From the NCBI GenBank assembly GCA_036794825.1, contig DAIRGA010000043.1:1-30883 (forward strand): 30,883 nt of DNA, given 5' to 3'. Made by a program: the position numbers and the translations under genes. This document shows positions 18,716 through 27,674 of the stretch, in pieces; position 1 is the stretch's first letter, and the number at the start of each line of letters is the position of its first letter. The notes under the pieces are model-generated. The model had not been told where the DNA came from, did not search any database, and worked only from the letters and a program-made list of their open reading frames with translations. The stretch comes from RZYY01 sp036794825 (lineage in GTDB: Bacteria > Bacteroidota > Bacteroidia > Bacteroidales > 4484-276).

Positions 18716-18902
18716 GCATTTAATATTAAAGTATCTAAAGATTTGTTAATGGTATGTTAAAACCGTGGGACTCAAACAGTCCGCTTTTTGTTCTGAAACG
18801 GTCGTAGATGACTGGTTTTAAGGTCAAAGCCGATTTGAAAGGTAATTTCAAACCCCGTTCATCCGATGTCCTTACTGGTTTTCCGATCGCCACTAAACCA
18901 AA

Positions 18903-18927
18903 AAGCCCCGGCGGTTTTCCGGGGCTT
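18903..18927 (-). terminator. Rho-independent terminator after the 2304-aa gene
   Basis: A perfect 9-bp stem, AAGCCCCGG / CCGGGGCTT, encloses a 7-nt loop. On the minus strand it is followed by a run of T (CTTTTTGG). It lies about 27 bp past the stop codon at 18954, so it ends the beta-helix/2304-aa unit. Confidence 0.88.
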
Positions 18928-18953
18928 AATGATTGAAAATGAATTGATTTGCA

Positions 18954-21900
18954 TTATTGAATGATGATCTTCTCCATCCGGCTGAAGTCCTTACTTTCGA
19001 GCTTTATCAGGTAGATTCCGTTTTGGAGCGAGGTCAGGCCGATCTGGTTGCGAAGGGCTGTGAGGGTCTGCCGGAGTACTTCGCGGCCGTGGATGTCGGT
19101 GAGAGAGACTTCGGTATGCTGCAGGCTGAGCATGTCCACGAAGATCACGTCACTGGCGGGATTCGGGTAAATGAGCACGTCCAATCTGCCGGGATCGGCC
19201 ACCTGCGTGGTTCCCATGTTCAGTGCGGCGACAGCGCTGATGCCGTTGGGGCTGAAAGTCCCGTCACTGTTTGGTAATTGCTGATCCCAGCTGACTTCGA
19301 GGGAGTATTCTTGTCCGGTTTCAGCGTTGAACGTCCTGATATTGAGGTGTTCACCGGTGGTAAAACCATCCTTCGCTAAGGTAGTTGGATCATCACCAAA
19401 GAGTATGAGCGATGCATTACCACCTTCCCACCTTGTCATTCCGTAGCAAACACCATTTAAGTCGAATGCGCCGAAGAAGTCACCGGGTCGGGTCGGCGAT
19501 GCGTTGATGACCTCCTGCGGGAACGCGATGATGTGAGCATTTGGCGTCGGGAGGAATGAGTTCCATGGAGTTGCCTGCATCATTTCTGTCATCGTTGGGT
19601 TGATGTTTTTCATCACCAAACCAGGGCTGGAATTAGTACATCCCGGGAAAATGATCGAAGCAGGTTGCGACATCAGCACGAAGTAGGCTCTGCCAGGTTG
19701 GAGGCTACCCAGGGTGTTGATGCTGTATTGCGGCCAGTAGAGCTGCCAACCGGCCACCTCTTTCACTACCATCGCACCGGTTCCGCTGAACAAGGCAGCC
19801 ACTTCGGCCCCACACTCGCTCAGCACCGGAATCAGGTTCCAGCCTTCGCTCAGCTGCAATGTCCGGTCACTTAATCTGGTTCCGGTGATCGTCAGATTGA
19901 CCTGACTTGCAACTTTGATAGCATAACCATCCTGAGTATTCCAATCGCCAATGGTGTTGATATTCTGTCCCGGCCAATAAGCGCCGGTAAGCGACTGCAG
20001 TATGATCAGGTCGTTAACCACTTCATCAAAGATCTCCTCCATTGCAGGATTTACGGGATCCACAAAGGCGGATATTCCGGACCATCCTGCCGGGATCGAA
20101 ATCTGATGGCAGGTGTTTACAGTGAGTGTGATCTGGCTTATAGCAGCAGCACACGGGCTTAAAGGCAGTGCCGTGAGGGTAAGTACCACACTTCCTGCTA
20201 GGATATCACCTTCGCCAGGTAAGTAACTGGTTGATAACGAAGCAGGATCATCAAAAATACCATCGCCACTGGTACTCCAGAATGAACTTTGTGCATTGGC
20301 CACATCGCCTTCCACAGCAAAAGTACTGGCATGACAGGTCGTACCATCTTCACCGGCGCTTGCCTCAGGAAGCGGAATCACGGTAACAATGGTGCCTGCA
20401 CACAAGCCGGTTGAAGCGCATCCCGATTCACCACGCACAAAATAAGTTGTGGTTTCCTCCGGCGATACCACCAGAGACGTTCCGGTTCCAACCGGATTCA
20501 GGCCGCACTCATCGGCATACCATACCCACTCTGCAGCATCATTCAAATTGCCGGATAGTATTTCAAGGATTGTCGCACCGCCATAGCAGATATCCAAATC
20601 CGGAGTTATTACCGGATTATCGGGTTGTACGCATTGCTCAACTCCCAGTCCGACACAGGATACTGTGGTGAACACATTAATATTGGTGTAGTTGGGTGCA
20701 GTTGTAGCATGTATCGTAATGGTGGCATCACATTTAAGAATTCGCACATGGCCGGAGAAGTTTGGCAATTCCGGATCATCCAGGGTAACGGTATAAGTGA
20801 AATTTGATCCGCCACTCTGGCTGATTGCCCAATAGCGCGGAAACGTAGTTATATAACCCGGAATACCCTGAAGCGAACTGGCAATCAGTTCAACTTCAAC
20901 CATACTTGTACCCGTCAGGGTTACGTAAGTATAAGTCATCGGGCGATAGAGGTTCAGCTTACCCACCGGGAAAAACTTTGCTCCGGCTGTACTAAATCCT
21001 CTGATCAATTTTCCGTTGATATAAGCCGTTTCCGACCCACCAACGATATCAGCAACCGGATTGAGATTAATGGAATAAATGTCGGTGGTGATGATCCCGA
21101 GAGTAAGCCATAGTCTGTAATATACATTCAGATGTATATTCAAAACGACACCTTGCACATTGTCAACCTTCAAGCCATAAAAGTTCGCCGGAACCGCTCC
21201 CTCTATGTACTGGACGGCATTACCCCTAAACACAATCACTGATGTATTGTAAACGAATGTTCCGTTAACTATCCATTTTCCATACACATAATGGGTAAAG
21301 GATGCAGCGTCGAAATAGTGCGAAATGGTAATGTTCCCATAAACGGTCAGCGAACCGGTAGCAACAACCTGGGCAGATCCTTCAAATACCACATGGTAAA
21401 AGTCGCCAGCGGTCACGTAAATATTTCCGGTGCCCACAAAGCGGATGGTTGAGGTGCCGTAGATATAAACTCCGTTATTTGTCCAGTTTCCATAAATGTA
21501 ATGTACGAACGACCCACCGTTAAAGTGGTTTTCAATAAGCACATTTCCATAGATGGTGAGTGAACCGTTGGCAGTAACAGTTCCAGTGGAGGCAAATACA
21601 ACATGGTAGAAGGAACTTGCGCTTACCAGTATATTGCCACTTCCGACAAACCGGATGGTAGAGGTTCCATAAACGAAGGTTCCGTTGTTGATCCAGTTGC
21701 CGTAGATATAATGCACGTAATCACCGGCATCGAAATAGTTATTAATGGTGATGTTACCATAAATGTAAAGCGTTCCGTTTGCTTTGACGGTTCCGGTTCC
21801 ATCGAACACAACATGATAGAAACTGCCTGAGCCGAGCAAACGGTTCAAGCCACCAACAAAATGGATGGTGGAAGTGCCATATACAAACACCCCTGTTACA

Positions 21901-24900
21901 ATCCAGTTGCCATGGATATAATGGGCAAACGAAGCTGCATCAAAATGATGGCTTATGGTGATGTCGCCGTAAAATGTGATGGAACCCGTGGCAGTGACCG
22001 TTCCGGTGCTTGCAAAGATCACATGATAGAAATTTCCGGCGCTTACCAGGATATTTCCTGAACCAAGAAAATGAATGGTGGATGTTGCATAAACAAATAC
22101 GCCGTTATTGATCCAGTTACCATACACATAATGCACATAGGTTCCCGCATCGAAGTAGTGGTTGATGGTAACATTGCCATAAATGGTTAAGGAACCTCCT
22201 GCGCTGATCTGTCCGGCGCCATCAAAAATCACGTTATAAAAGTTGGTAACACCAATGGTTTTGCTTAGATTTCCCATAAAGTAAATGGTGGATGTGCCGT
22301 GGATGAACGTACCGCTGTTGGTCCAATTACCATACACATAATGGCTGAACGATCCGGCATTGAAATGGTTGAGAATGGCCAGGTTACCATATACCGTCAA
22401 TGAACCGCCTGCTGTTATCGTTCCGGAGCCTCCGAAGACAACATTGTAGAAATTTGTTACGTTGATATAGATGTTGAGCGTTCCGATAAATTCGATGGTG
22501 GAGGTTCCGTAGATGAACGTGCCGTTGTTGACCCAGTTGCCCTTCACATAGTGAGTATATGAACCCGCATCAAATGTGCCTTCTATAGTGATATCTCCTT
22601 CAATGGTTAGTGAACCGGCTGCTTCGAAAGTGCCGTTTCCGGCGAAGATCACATTGTAGAAGGTGGATGAGCTCACCGTAACAGTCCCGGTACTCACATA
22701 ACTGATGGTGGAGGTTCCGGGGATAAAGTTTCCGTTATTGGTCCAGCTGCCATAAACGTTGTGCGTGTAGGTTCCGGCATTAAAATTACCATTGATGACC
22801 ACATTTCCGTAAAATGTCAAAGGCCCCGCCGCCACTACGCTGCCGTTGCCGCTGAATACAGCGTTGTAGAAAGCTCCGCCGCCCACCGATATATTGGACG
22901 AACCACTGAAATTGATGGTTGATGTCCCATAAACGAATGTTCCGTTGTTTACCCAGTTGCCGTAAACATAATGGGTGAAGGAACCTGCATTAAAATAGTT
23001 GTTGATGGTTACATTACCATAAATGTTGAGCGAACCGCTGGCAGTTATTGTTCCAGTTCCGCCAAATACTATGTTGTAGAAGTTGCTGATGCTGATGTAG
23101 ATATTCGCATTTCCAGCAAAATACACTGTAGATGTTCCCGGAATAAAAGTACCCTCATTGATCCAGTTGCCCGACAGCGTAAGATTATACCCGCCAACGT
23201 CGAACACTCCCGAAGCAATGTAAAGATTTCCGCTGATGACAAGATGCTGCGAGAGCGTCACCGTGTAACCACCGGTATTAAAGGTAACATTAGCCGGAAT
23301 GTTCTGGCCGAGTGCATCACCCGTAACCTGGTTCGATGTCCCGAAATAGACATAGCTTGCTCCTGATGCATAGGTGCGGTTTCCGGTTACCTGAATATTA
23401 CCCGCCATACTGCTTATGTTGATACCCTGCGATGAACCTACATGCATGGATGCCCCCGGAGCCAGGTAATAACTGCCGGCGCCATTGACCTGTGCCGTGG
23501 AATTCATAAAAATTGTACCATATATGTTGATGATGCTGTTCACGGTAATGGTCAGCACAACATTCTGCTGCACAACGAGTGATCCTCCCTGCAAAACATC
23601 AATATTGGAGTAGGTGATATCCGAAGCCAGGGTTATGGTATGACCGTTGCGGATGGAGACCAGGGTTCCCGGACAGGTTGTCTGCAATTGGCCGGGATAT
23701 TCCGTAGCCGCAATCCACGCCGTTCCATTGTAGACCTCCCAGATTGACGGGTCAGTCCAGGTTCCTGCGGCCACTGTACGATACTGGCTGGCGGCTTCAA
23801 TGCCCACCTGCACCACGTTCGATACTGCTGCCCCGTTCCAGGTATTTTCGCAGCTTACTTTGGCCAAACGCCTGAACCACAGCGGAACATACACAGGGCT
23901 GCTGTACCAGTACGATTCGCCCGTTGCGCCGGCAAGGTCGAAGAAGTTGACGCCGTTCTGCGAAATCTGCCACTGGTACTGAAGTACACCGGTGTATCCG
24001 CCAGCTGGTGAAATGCTGGTAAAAGGCTCAGGTACCGATCCACTGCATACAACCTGCGAAGCAGCAATAGTACCACCATTGGCCGGGTTCACACAGGGTT
24101 CGCCCTCAAGGGTAACAAACGAAACCGGTCCTACCCAGGCACTGGAGTCATATACACCACAGAACGACCGGATATAAACGTCATAGCCCGTTGCTGATGC
24201 CAGCCCCTGGATATTAATTGCGGTGCTGGGTATGTTACTGATCAGTGTTCCATTGCCCTGAACAAATCCCTGTAAGCCATATTCAAGGCTCCAGTTGCCT
24301 TCCATGTTGGCCGGAGTCCACTGAATAACAGCCGAATTGGCGGTGATGTTGCCGGCTGTGATGTTAGAGGGTGGAGAACAGGTATAAACGATGACGGGCT
24401 TGACGATTGTATCGGAACATCCCTCCTGCGAAACCAGGATCAGTCTTGCATTATAAACGCCGGGTGAGGTATAAGTATGGTTGAAACCGTGCTTGAAGGT
24501 GTAATCAGTAACGCCATCTCCGTTAACATCCCAGTAATACAGCGTTTGCGGGTCGGTAAATTCCGACAGGTCAACAAATGTTGTAGGCATTCCGAGCCAA
24601 ACGGCATTGGCAGCAAAATTGGGCTTGGGTGTACGGCAAAAAACATCAAGCTGTGTCTGACTCCAGCGGCCATTTTCATCGCGGGTGCGCACAAAAAGAT
24701 TATGGTTGCCCATGATGAGCTCAGATTGATCTATTTCGAAGGTTATATCCGTAAGATGCGGCGAGGGAACAGGTATAGGTATGTTTATCCCCTGCCCGAA
24801 ACCGGGATCGGTGTCCACAAAATATTCGGCATATACGATGTCAGGCAGATCAGCAGTAATCTGTTGCCTGTAAAACAACCGCATATTCGTTTGGCTCCAG

Positions 24901-25868
24901 CGGCCGGTGGCATCTTTGGTTCTTACATAAAGCCTGTTGATACCGGGGGTGAGGTTGGTTATATCAATCACCACATCCGTATCCAGGCTGTTAGCATTGC
25001 CGGGAACAGTGATGGGTGTGCCTTGTCCTGGTCCCGGGTCAGTATTCATGAAATATTCTGCCGCTATAATATTGGGTGTACCGCCTGCAAAAGCCACTTT
25101 ATAAAAGTACCAGATATTTGTAAGTCCCCATGTACCCGATTCATTCTTCGCTCTTACGAACAGTTTATGAAATCCGGGGGAAAGCGAGTCAAGATCAATT
25201 ACAAAATTGGTTACCTCCACTTGCGTCGAAGGTGTTAAAGGTATGGCTGTTCCCATCCCCAGGCCGGGATCGCTGTCGAAAAAATACTCGAGATCTGTAA
25301 TCTGCACAACACCAGTGTCCTCCAGAATCTTTAAGAACGCCTTTTGATTGGTAAGACTCCAAGTTCCCTGGTTGTTTCTTGCTCTTACAAAAAGGTTGTG
25401 AAAACCTGGTGTTAGCGCAGTAATATCAATGGCAAACGACAAATTGCTGATGTGCTGTCCTGGTGTGAAGGGCACATCCGTACCTTTGCCAAAGCCGGGA
25501 TCGCTGTCGAAAAAATATTCGATCTTGTTCAGGTCGGTTTGCAACTGGGCAACTGAGTTTTTGTAAAACGAACGTTGATTCGTCAGACTCCAGGCCCCGT
25601 TGTTATCTAAAGCCCGCACAAATAAATTGTGAAATCCATCGCTAAGGCCGGTGATATTGATATCGAAACTCAGATCAGCGACATGCGCTGAGGGCGGAGA
25701 AACAGGCACAGCCACTCCGGCATGATATCCGGGATCGGTGTCGAAAAAATATTCGACCTTCTGGATAAGTTGGGCGTGTGCGTTTCCCATCCATAAAAGC
25801 ACCCATAGCAATATCAACCCCGGATGGATTGCGGGCAAAACCTGTCGGTTATTGCTGATTCTTTTCAT
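18954..25868 (-). CDS. Very large repeat-rich secreted protein with T9SS C-terminal sorting domain
   Basis: This 2304-aa protein has a signal peptide with a long n-region (hydrophobic core LILLWVLLWMGNAHA). Its parts are: five 'EYFFDxDPG' repeats (about 38-400); a PKD domain (about 412-496, YYWDVNGDGVTDYTF...HTYTSPGVYNARL); FN3-like (about 497-590); Ig-like (about 600-690, GVLQYQWQISQNGVNF); a G8-like strand set (about 700-790, GTWTDPSIWE, IRNGHTITLASDITYSNIDV); nine 70-residue tandem repeats (930-1559) with a degenerate unit on each side; two Ig/PKD-like segments (about 1740-1920); a bipartite 'INTIG/INTLG...GxAY' region (about 1925-2080); a variant FDG module (about 2085-2225, GDFFGAFDLNGVCYGMTRWE); and a T9SS sorting domain (about 2228-2304; DVLIYPNPASDVIF...GIYLIKLES...EKIIIQ). 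No enzyme signature is visible. A surface adhesin or filament is likely (inference). It lies 58 bp after the beta-helix gene and ends at a terminator. Confidence 0.93.
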   Translation of the reverse strand: MKRISNNRQVLPAIHPGLILLWVLLWMGNAHAQLIQKVEYFFDTDPGYHAGVAVPVSPPSAHVADLSFDINITGLSDGFHNLFVRALDNNGAWSLTNQRSFYKNSVAQLQTDLNKIEYFFDSDPGFGKGTDVPFTPGQHISNLSFAIDITALTPGFHNLFVRARNNQGTWSLTNQKAFLKILEDTGVVQITDLEYFFDSDPGLGMGTAIPLTPSTQVEVTNFVIDLDSLSPGFHKLFVRAKNESGTWGLTNIWYFYKVAFAGGTPNIIAAEYFMNTDPGPGQGTPITVPGNANSLDTDVVIDITNLTPGINRLYVRTKDATGRWSQTNMRLFYRQQITADLPDIVYAEYFVDTDPGFGQGINIPIPVPSPHLTDITFEIDQSELIMGNHNLFVRTRDENGRWSQTQLDVFCRTPKPNFAANAVWLGMPTTFVDLSEFTDPQTLYYWDVNGDGVTDYTFKHGFNHTYTSPGVYNARLILVSQEGCSDTIVKPVIVYTCSPPSNITAGNITANSAVIQWTPANMEGNWSLEYGLQGFVQGNGTLISNIPSTAINIQGLASATGYDVYIRSFCGVYDSSAWVGPVSFVTLEGEPCVNPANGGTIAASQVVCSGSVPEPFTSISPAGGYTGVLQYQWQISQNGVNFFDLAGATGESYWYSSPVYVPLWFRRLAKVSCENTWNGAAVSNVVQVGIEAASQYRTVAAGTWTDPSIWEVYNGTAWIAATEYPGQLQTTCPGTLVSIRNGHTITLASDITYSNIDVLQGGSLVVQQNVVLTITVNSIINIYGTIFMNSTAQVNGAGSYYLAPGASMHVGSSQGINISSMAGNIQVTGNRTYASGASYVYFGTSNQVTGDALGQNIPANVTFNTGGYTVTLSQHLVISGNLYIASGVFDVGGYNLTLSGNWINEGTFIPGTSTVYFAGNANIYISISNFYNIVFGGTGTITASGSLNIYGNVTINNYFNAGSFTHYVYGNWVNNGTFVYGTSTINFSGSSNISVGGGAFYNAVFSGNGSVVAAGPLTFYGNVVINGNFNAGTYTHNVYGSWTNNGNFIPGTSTISYVSTGTVTVSSSTFYNVIFAGNGTFEAAGSLTIEGDITIEGTFDAGSYTHYVKGNWVNNGTFIYGTSTIEFIGTLNIYINVTNFYNVVFGGSGTITAGGSLTVYGNLAILNHFNAGSFSHYVYGNWTNSGTFIHGTSTIYFMGNLSKTIGVTNFYNVIFDGAGQISAGGSLTIYGNVTINHYFDAGTYVHYVYGNWINNGVFVYATSTIHFLGSGNILVSAGNFYHVIFASTGTVTATGSITFYGDITISHHFDAASFAHYIHGNWIVTGVFVYGTSTIHFVGGLNRLLGSGSFYHVVFDGTGTVKANGTLYIYGNITINNYFDAGDYVHYIYGNWINNGTFVYGTSTIRFVGSGNILVSASSFYHVVFASTGTVTANGSLTIYGNVLIENHFNGGSFVHYIYGNWTNNGVYIYGTSTIRFVGTGNIYVTAGDFYHVVFEGSAQVVATGSLTVYGNITISHYFDAASFTHYVYGKWIVNGTFVYNTSVIVFRGNAVQYIEGAVPANFYGLKVDNVQGVVLNIHLNVYYRLWLTLGIITTDIYSINLNPVADIVGGSETAYINGKLIRGFSTAGAKFFPVGKLNLYRPMTYTYVTLTGTSMVEVELIASSLQGIPGYITTFPRYWAISQSGGSNFTYTVTLDDPELPNFSGHVRILKCDATITIHATTAPNYTNINVFTTVSCVGLGVEQCVQPDNPVITPDLDICYGGATILEILSGNLNDAAEWVWYADECGLNPVGTGTSLVVSPEETTTYFVRGESGCASTGLCAGTIVTVIPLPEASAGEDGTTCHASTFAVEGDVANAQSSFWSTSGDGIFDDPASLSTSYLPGEGDILAGSVVLTLTALPLSPCAAAISQITLTVNTCHQISIPAGWSGISAFVDPVNPAMEEIFDEVVNDLIILQSLTGAYWPGQNINTIGDWNTQDGYAIKVASQVNLTITGTRLSDRTLQLSEGWNLIPVLSECGAEVAALFSGTGAMVVKEVAGWQLYWPQYSINTLGSLQPGRAYFVLMSQPASIIFPGCTNSSPGLVMKNINPTMTEMMQATPWNSFLPTPNAHIIAFPQEVINASPTRPGDFFGAFDLNGVCYGMTRWEGGNASLILFGDDPTTLAKDGFTTGEHLNIRTFNAETGQEYSLEVSWDQQLPNSDGTFSPNGISAVAALNMGTTQVADPGRLDVLIYPNPASDVIFVDMLSLQHTEVSLTDIHGREVLRQTLTALRNQIGLTSLQNGIYLIKLESKDFSRMEKIIIQ
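19005..19318 (-). repeat. Long dispersed repeat, copy 1 (3' end of the 2304-aa gene)
   Basis: The 3' end of this gene lines up without gaps at an offset of 11565 bp with the partial gene at the right edge (30570-30883). By eye about nine in ten bases match over 19021-19260, with runs such as cactggcgggattcgggtaa nearly unchanged; the match falls off beyond that. It encodes the last part of the FDG module and the T9SS sorting domain. Confidence 0.85.
21192..23081 (-). repeat. Nine tandem 210-bp (70-residue) repeats inside the 2304-aa gene
   Basis: Each unit starts FYNVVFxGxGTxTAxGSLTI, continues YGNVTINxYFNAGSFTHYVY and ends in a GNWxNNGTFxYGTSTIxFxG strand. The units follow one another at exactly 210 bp with no insertions or deletions; the GAA that encodes the opening Phe on the minus strand recurs at 23079, 22869, 22659 and so on down to 21399. 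Degenerate units flank the array on both sides. The alternating hydrophobic and Asn/Gly/Thr pattern, with short turns, suggests a beta-solenoid or stacked beta-strands. I do not recognise a named family. Confidence 0.92.
24640..25770 (-). repeat. Five tandem 'EYFFDxDPG' repeats inside the 2304-aa gene
   Basis: Five copies of about 78 residues (about 235 bp) each begin with a form of VEYFFDTDPGxGxGTxIP, continue with FDIxxLxxGFHNLFVRAxNx and end GxWSxTNxxxFYK. The openings fall near 25745, 25510, 25275, 25045 and 24812. The third to fifth copies are the most diverged. The conserved DxDPG and NxxGxWS turns look like loop motifs of a small beta-domain. I recall similar repeats in other Bacteroidota secreted proteins but cannot give a family name. 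Confidence 0.85.
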
Positions 25869-25926
25869 AACTTATTCTTTTCCATGTTTATACGTAAAGG
25901 AGAGTTTTGATCCCTTCAGGAAGAGA

Positions 25927-26895
25927 TTAGTTATGCGATTTGGCCTTGATGGTTACATTCAGGGTATTCGACGGTAACGATTGTGAGTCAAGTGAATAAA
26001 TGGCCGGAATTGGCGGTAAACCACTGAGTTTATAAGGCATTTCGCCACCATACATACCAATATCGGTTCCACCTTCGCCTGCACCAATGGCCGGAGACCC
26101 GGGTTTCAACTGCCACTGTCCGTCGGTGCTGTTGCCCGAACTGCCAACAAACAGGCTACTTATCGCCACATTCTGCTGATTTCCGTTCTGATTGCCAAAC
26201 TGTGTGCTGTGGCCAATGTTGTAGGTATAAAGGCAATTTGTCATCGACATGGAGTACAGCGATATGTTGTTAACGAGCGTAGAGTTATAGATCGTGGCCG
26301 GATAGGCAAAAATGTTATTGGCAAATATTCCACTGAAGGTCGTTGAAGTATATACATAGCCAGTAAAATAATTGTTGATTACCAGAATGTTGCTATGATT
26401 ATACGGAAAATACAGGCTGCTGGTCGTACCGAAATAATTGCTGTGGATGACAATATCAGAGCAATTGGCCTGGGGGTATATGCTATAGTTTCCGGTATAA
26501 AAATGATTGCGCGAGAAACTCAGATTGTCCACATAAATATAAACTCCGGTGGTAAAGGTACATCCAATGAAAGACGAACCCTGCGATCCGGTGTAGCAAT
26601 AGACGCCCCCATTGATGTTGCTTGGCGACAAGTTAAACTGCGTCTGCGGATTTTCTCCCAGGAAATAACCGTTACCAATAATGGTAAGTTTCTTGGTCAG
26701 GCTCAACCCGCCAAAGCCATAGGTTGACCCCTCGAGGTAGAGTGTGTCGTTATTCAGCGTTGTGGCGGCATCATGCGCAGCCTGCAGCGATGCGTACTGG
26801 GCGCCCGAATTGGGGGTTGGGTTCACACGCCATACTTTAGCAGATAAGGCTATACTCATAGCCATCAAAACGATTGTCAAAGTTAAAGTTCTCAT
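25927..26895 (-). CDS. Secreted right-handed parallel beta-helix protein
   Basis: This 322-aa protein starts with a signal peptide, MRTLTLTIVLMAMSIALSA, with probable cleavage before KVWRVNP. The mature part has the 'YASLQAAHDAATTLNNDTLYLEG' opening seen in Bacteroidota beta-helix proteins, then short strand-turn rungs (FIGCTFTTGVYIYVDNLSFS, VIHSNYFGTTSSLYF, ILVINNYFTGYVY, IFANNIFAYPATIYNSTLVN), a GSPAIGAGEGGTDIGMYGG motif and a tail GLPPIPAIYSL...LNVTIKAKS. No T9SS sorting domain is present, so the final location (periplasm or outside) is open. The rungs could bind or cleave a polysaccharide, but I see no lyase signature. It lies 58 bp before the 2304-aa gene with no terminator between, so the two probably share a transcript. 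Confidence 0.88.
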   Translation of the reverse strand: MRTLTLTIVLMAMSIALSAKVWRVNPTPNSGAQYASLQAAHDAATTLNNDTLYLEGSTYGFGGLSLTKKLTIIGNGYFLGENPQTQFNLSPSNINGGVYCYTGSQGSSFIGCTFTTGVYIYVDNLSFSRNHFYTGNYSIYPQANCSDIVIHSNYFGTTSSLYFPYNHSNILVINNYFTGYVYTSTTFSGIFANNIFAYPATIYNSTLVNNISLYSMSMTNCLYTYNIGHSTQFGNQNGNQQNVAISSLFVGSSGNSTDGQWQLKPGSPAIGAGEGGTDIGMYGGEMPYKLSGLPPIPAIYSLDSQSLPSNTLNVTIKAKSHN

Positions 26896-26929
26896 TGTTG
26901 TAAGGTTTAAATGATTAATTGATTGATTA

Positions 26930-27136
26930 TTAAATGTTTAAAGTAAAATGATTTAAATATTTTATTTTGATTAAGCTTAAATTCCGGTCAATCAGCGCCT
27001 CAATTTCCAAAAGGAGGCCTTCAATACTTGACAAATAGGGTCTGCCAGATAATTCCCTAAATTTGATTTTCAACATTGATTGCTTTCTGGCAGACAATAC
27101 ATTGTTGCTTCGTTTCATATTCATACTGATTTTCAT
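26930..27136 (-). CDS. Small hypothetical protein overlapping the end of the receiver gene
   Basis: This 68-codon ORF has an ATG that overlaps the stop of the receiver-only gene in an ATGA arrangement (27133-27136), the usual sign of translational coupling. The product is basic (MKISMNMKRSNNVLSARKQS...) with a possible helix (SSIEGLLLEIEALIDRNLSL). It has no signal peptide, membrane segment or motif I recognise. A second in-frame ATG (MNMKRSNN) follows four codons later. It ends 34 bp before the beta-helix gene. If it is not real, this stretch is simply a 237-bp AT-rich gap. Confidence 0.4.
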   Translation of the reverse strand: MKISMNMKRSNNVLSARKQSMLKIKFRELSGRPYLSSIEGLLLEIEALIDRNLSLIKIKYLNHFTLNI

Positions 27137-27603
27137 TCAGGTTTAGCAGTTGATGATACTTCTGGATTAGTCAGTCCTTTATGGTCATTTTCAGGTTTTC
27201 GGTCGTCGGTTAGTTTTTGGTGAAATCCTGAAAAATAGGGTTTACCCTCCAACACCGTGTTCATGGCATAAATCAACTCCCCGGCATCACATGACTTTCT
27301 CAAACACCCCATCACCCCTTTCGCCATAATTCGTTTTATCAGGCTTTGTTCCCAGTGTTCAGTAAGCAGGACAATTTTTGATTCTTCAATCAATCCGTTG
27401 AGCCCACTTCCAGTTAAATCAGTCAGGTCAACATCCAGTAAAATCAGGTCGGGTAATGGGGCCTGCGCCTTAATGGACAAACCGGCTGTATTGCAGGCTG
27501 TTCCCACTACTTCGAATGTCGGTTCCTGATTGATGATCGAAACCAGACCTTCAAGGAGGGCAAGGTTACTGTCGGCTATGAATATTGAGTAAATCTCTTT
27601 CAA
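27133..27603 (-). CDS. Stand-alone receiver-domain protein (response regulator lacking its output domain)
   Basis: The 156-aa product aligns along its first 120 residues with the neighbouring response regulator. It keeps the phosphoacceptor (D57 in LLDVDL), the switch Thr (T81 in VLLTEH) and the Lys (K103 in CLRKSCDAGEL), but the acidic pair reads DS (11-12) instead of DD. It stops after SGFHQKLTDD...KGLTNPEVSSTAKPE, just where a LuxR-type helix-turn-helix would begin (the 'LTNPE' could be its worn first residues). I chose the TTG at 27603 because it puts residue 11 level with D11 of the paralogue; an in-frame TTG at 27639 would add 12 unaligned residues. It may tap phosphate from the kinase, act by protein contact, or be a decaying copy. 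Its stop overlaps a small ORF. A palindrome lies about 70 bp upstream. Confidence 0.78.
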   Translation of the reverse strand: MKEIYSIFIADSNLALLEGLVSIINQEPTFEVVGTACNTAGLSIKAQAPLPDLILLDVDLTDLTGSGLNGLIEESKIVLLTEHWEQSLIKRIMAKGVMGCLRKSCDAGELIYAMNTVLEGKPYFSGFHQKLTDDRKPENDHKGLTNPEVSSTAKPE

Positions 27604-27674
27604 TGCATCTGTTTTAATTGCGATGCAAAGAACGGCCAATCAATGCTCCGGATGCAATAGGGAAGTTGCACTGA

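Larger units (their letters stand above)
18560..18953 (-). other. 394-bp intergenic region holding a terminator and a promoter
   Basis: The gap separates two transcription units. Next to the upstream gene is a terminator hairpin (18903-18927). Nearer the downstream gene is a Bacteroidota-type promoter (18684-18715), leaving a leader of roughly 115-120 nt before the ATG at 18559. Between these two sites I see no ORF with coding character and no recognisable RNA element. Confidence 0.7.

Noticed and set aside
21192..23081. Regular repeats considered as a CRISPR array or satellite
   Set aside because: The 210-bp period is an exact multiple of three, the units are coding throughout on the minus strand, and there are no short identical repeats with unique spacers.
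24477..25238. 253-codon open frame on the plus strand
   Set aside because: It is antisense to the EYFFDxDPG repeats of the 2304-aa gene and owes its length to their repeated composition. It has no domain or signal peptide and no promoter seen.
26930..27132. Remains of a LuxR-type helix-turn-helix after the receiver gene
   Set aside because: I read past the stop for the usual LTxRExxVLxLxAxGxSNKEIA pattern and found no convincing match, so the gene is called short and not frameshifted.
27604..27639. Upstream TTG start of the receiver-only protein
   Set aside because: The 12 extra residues have no counterpart in the paralogue next door, whereas the TTG at 27603 aligns the conserved residues exactly.
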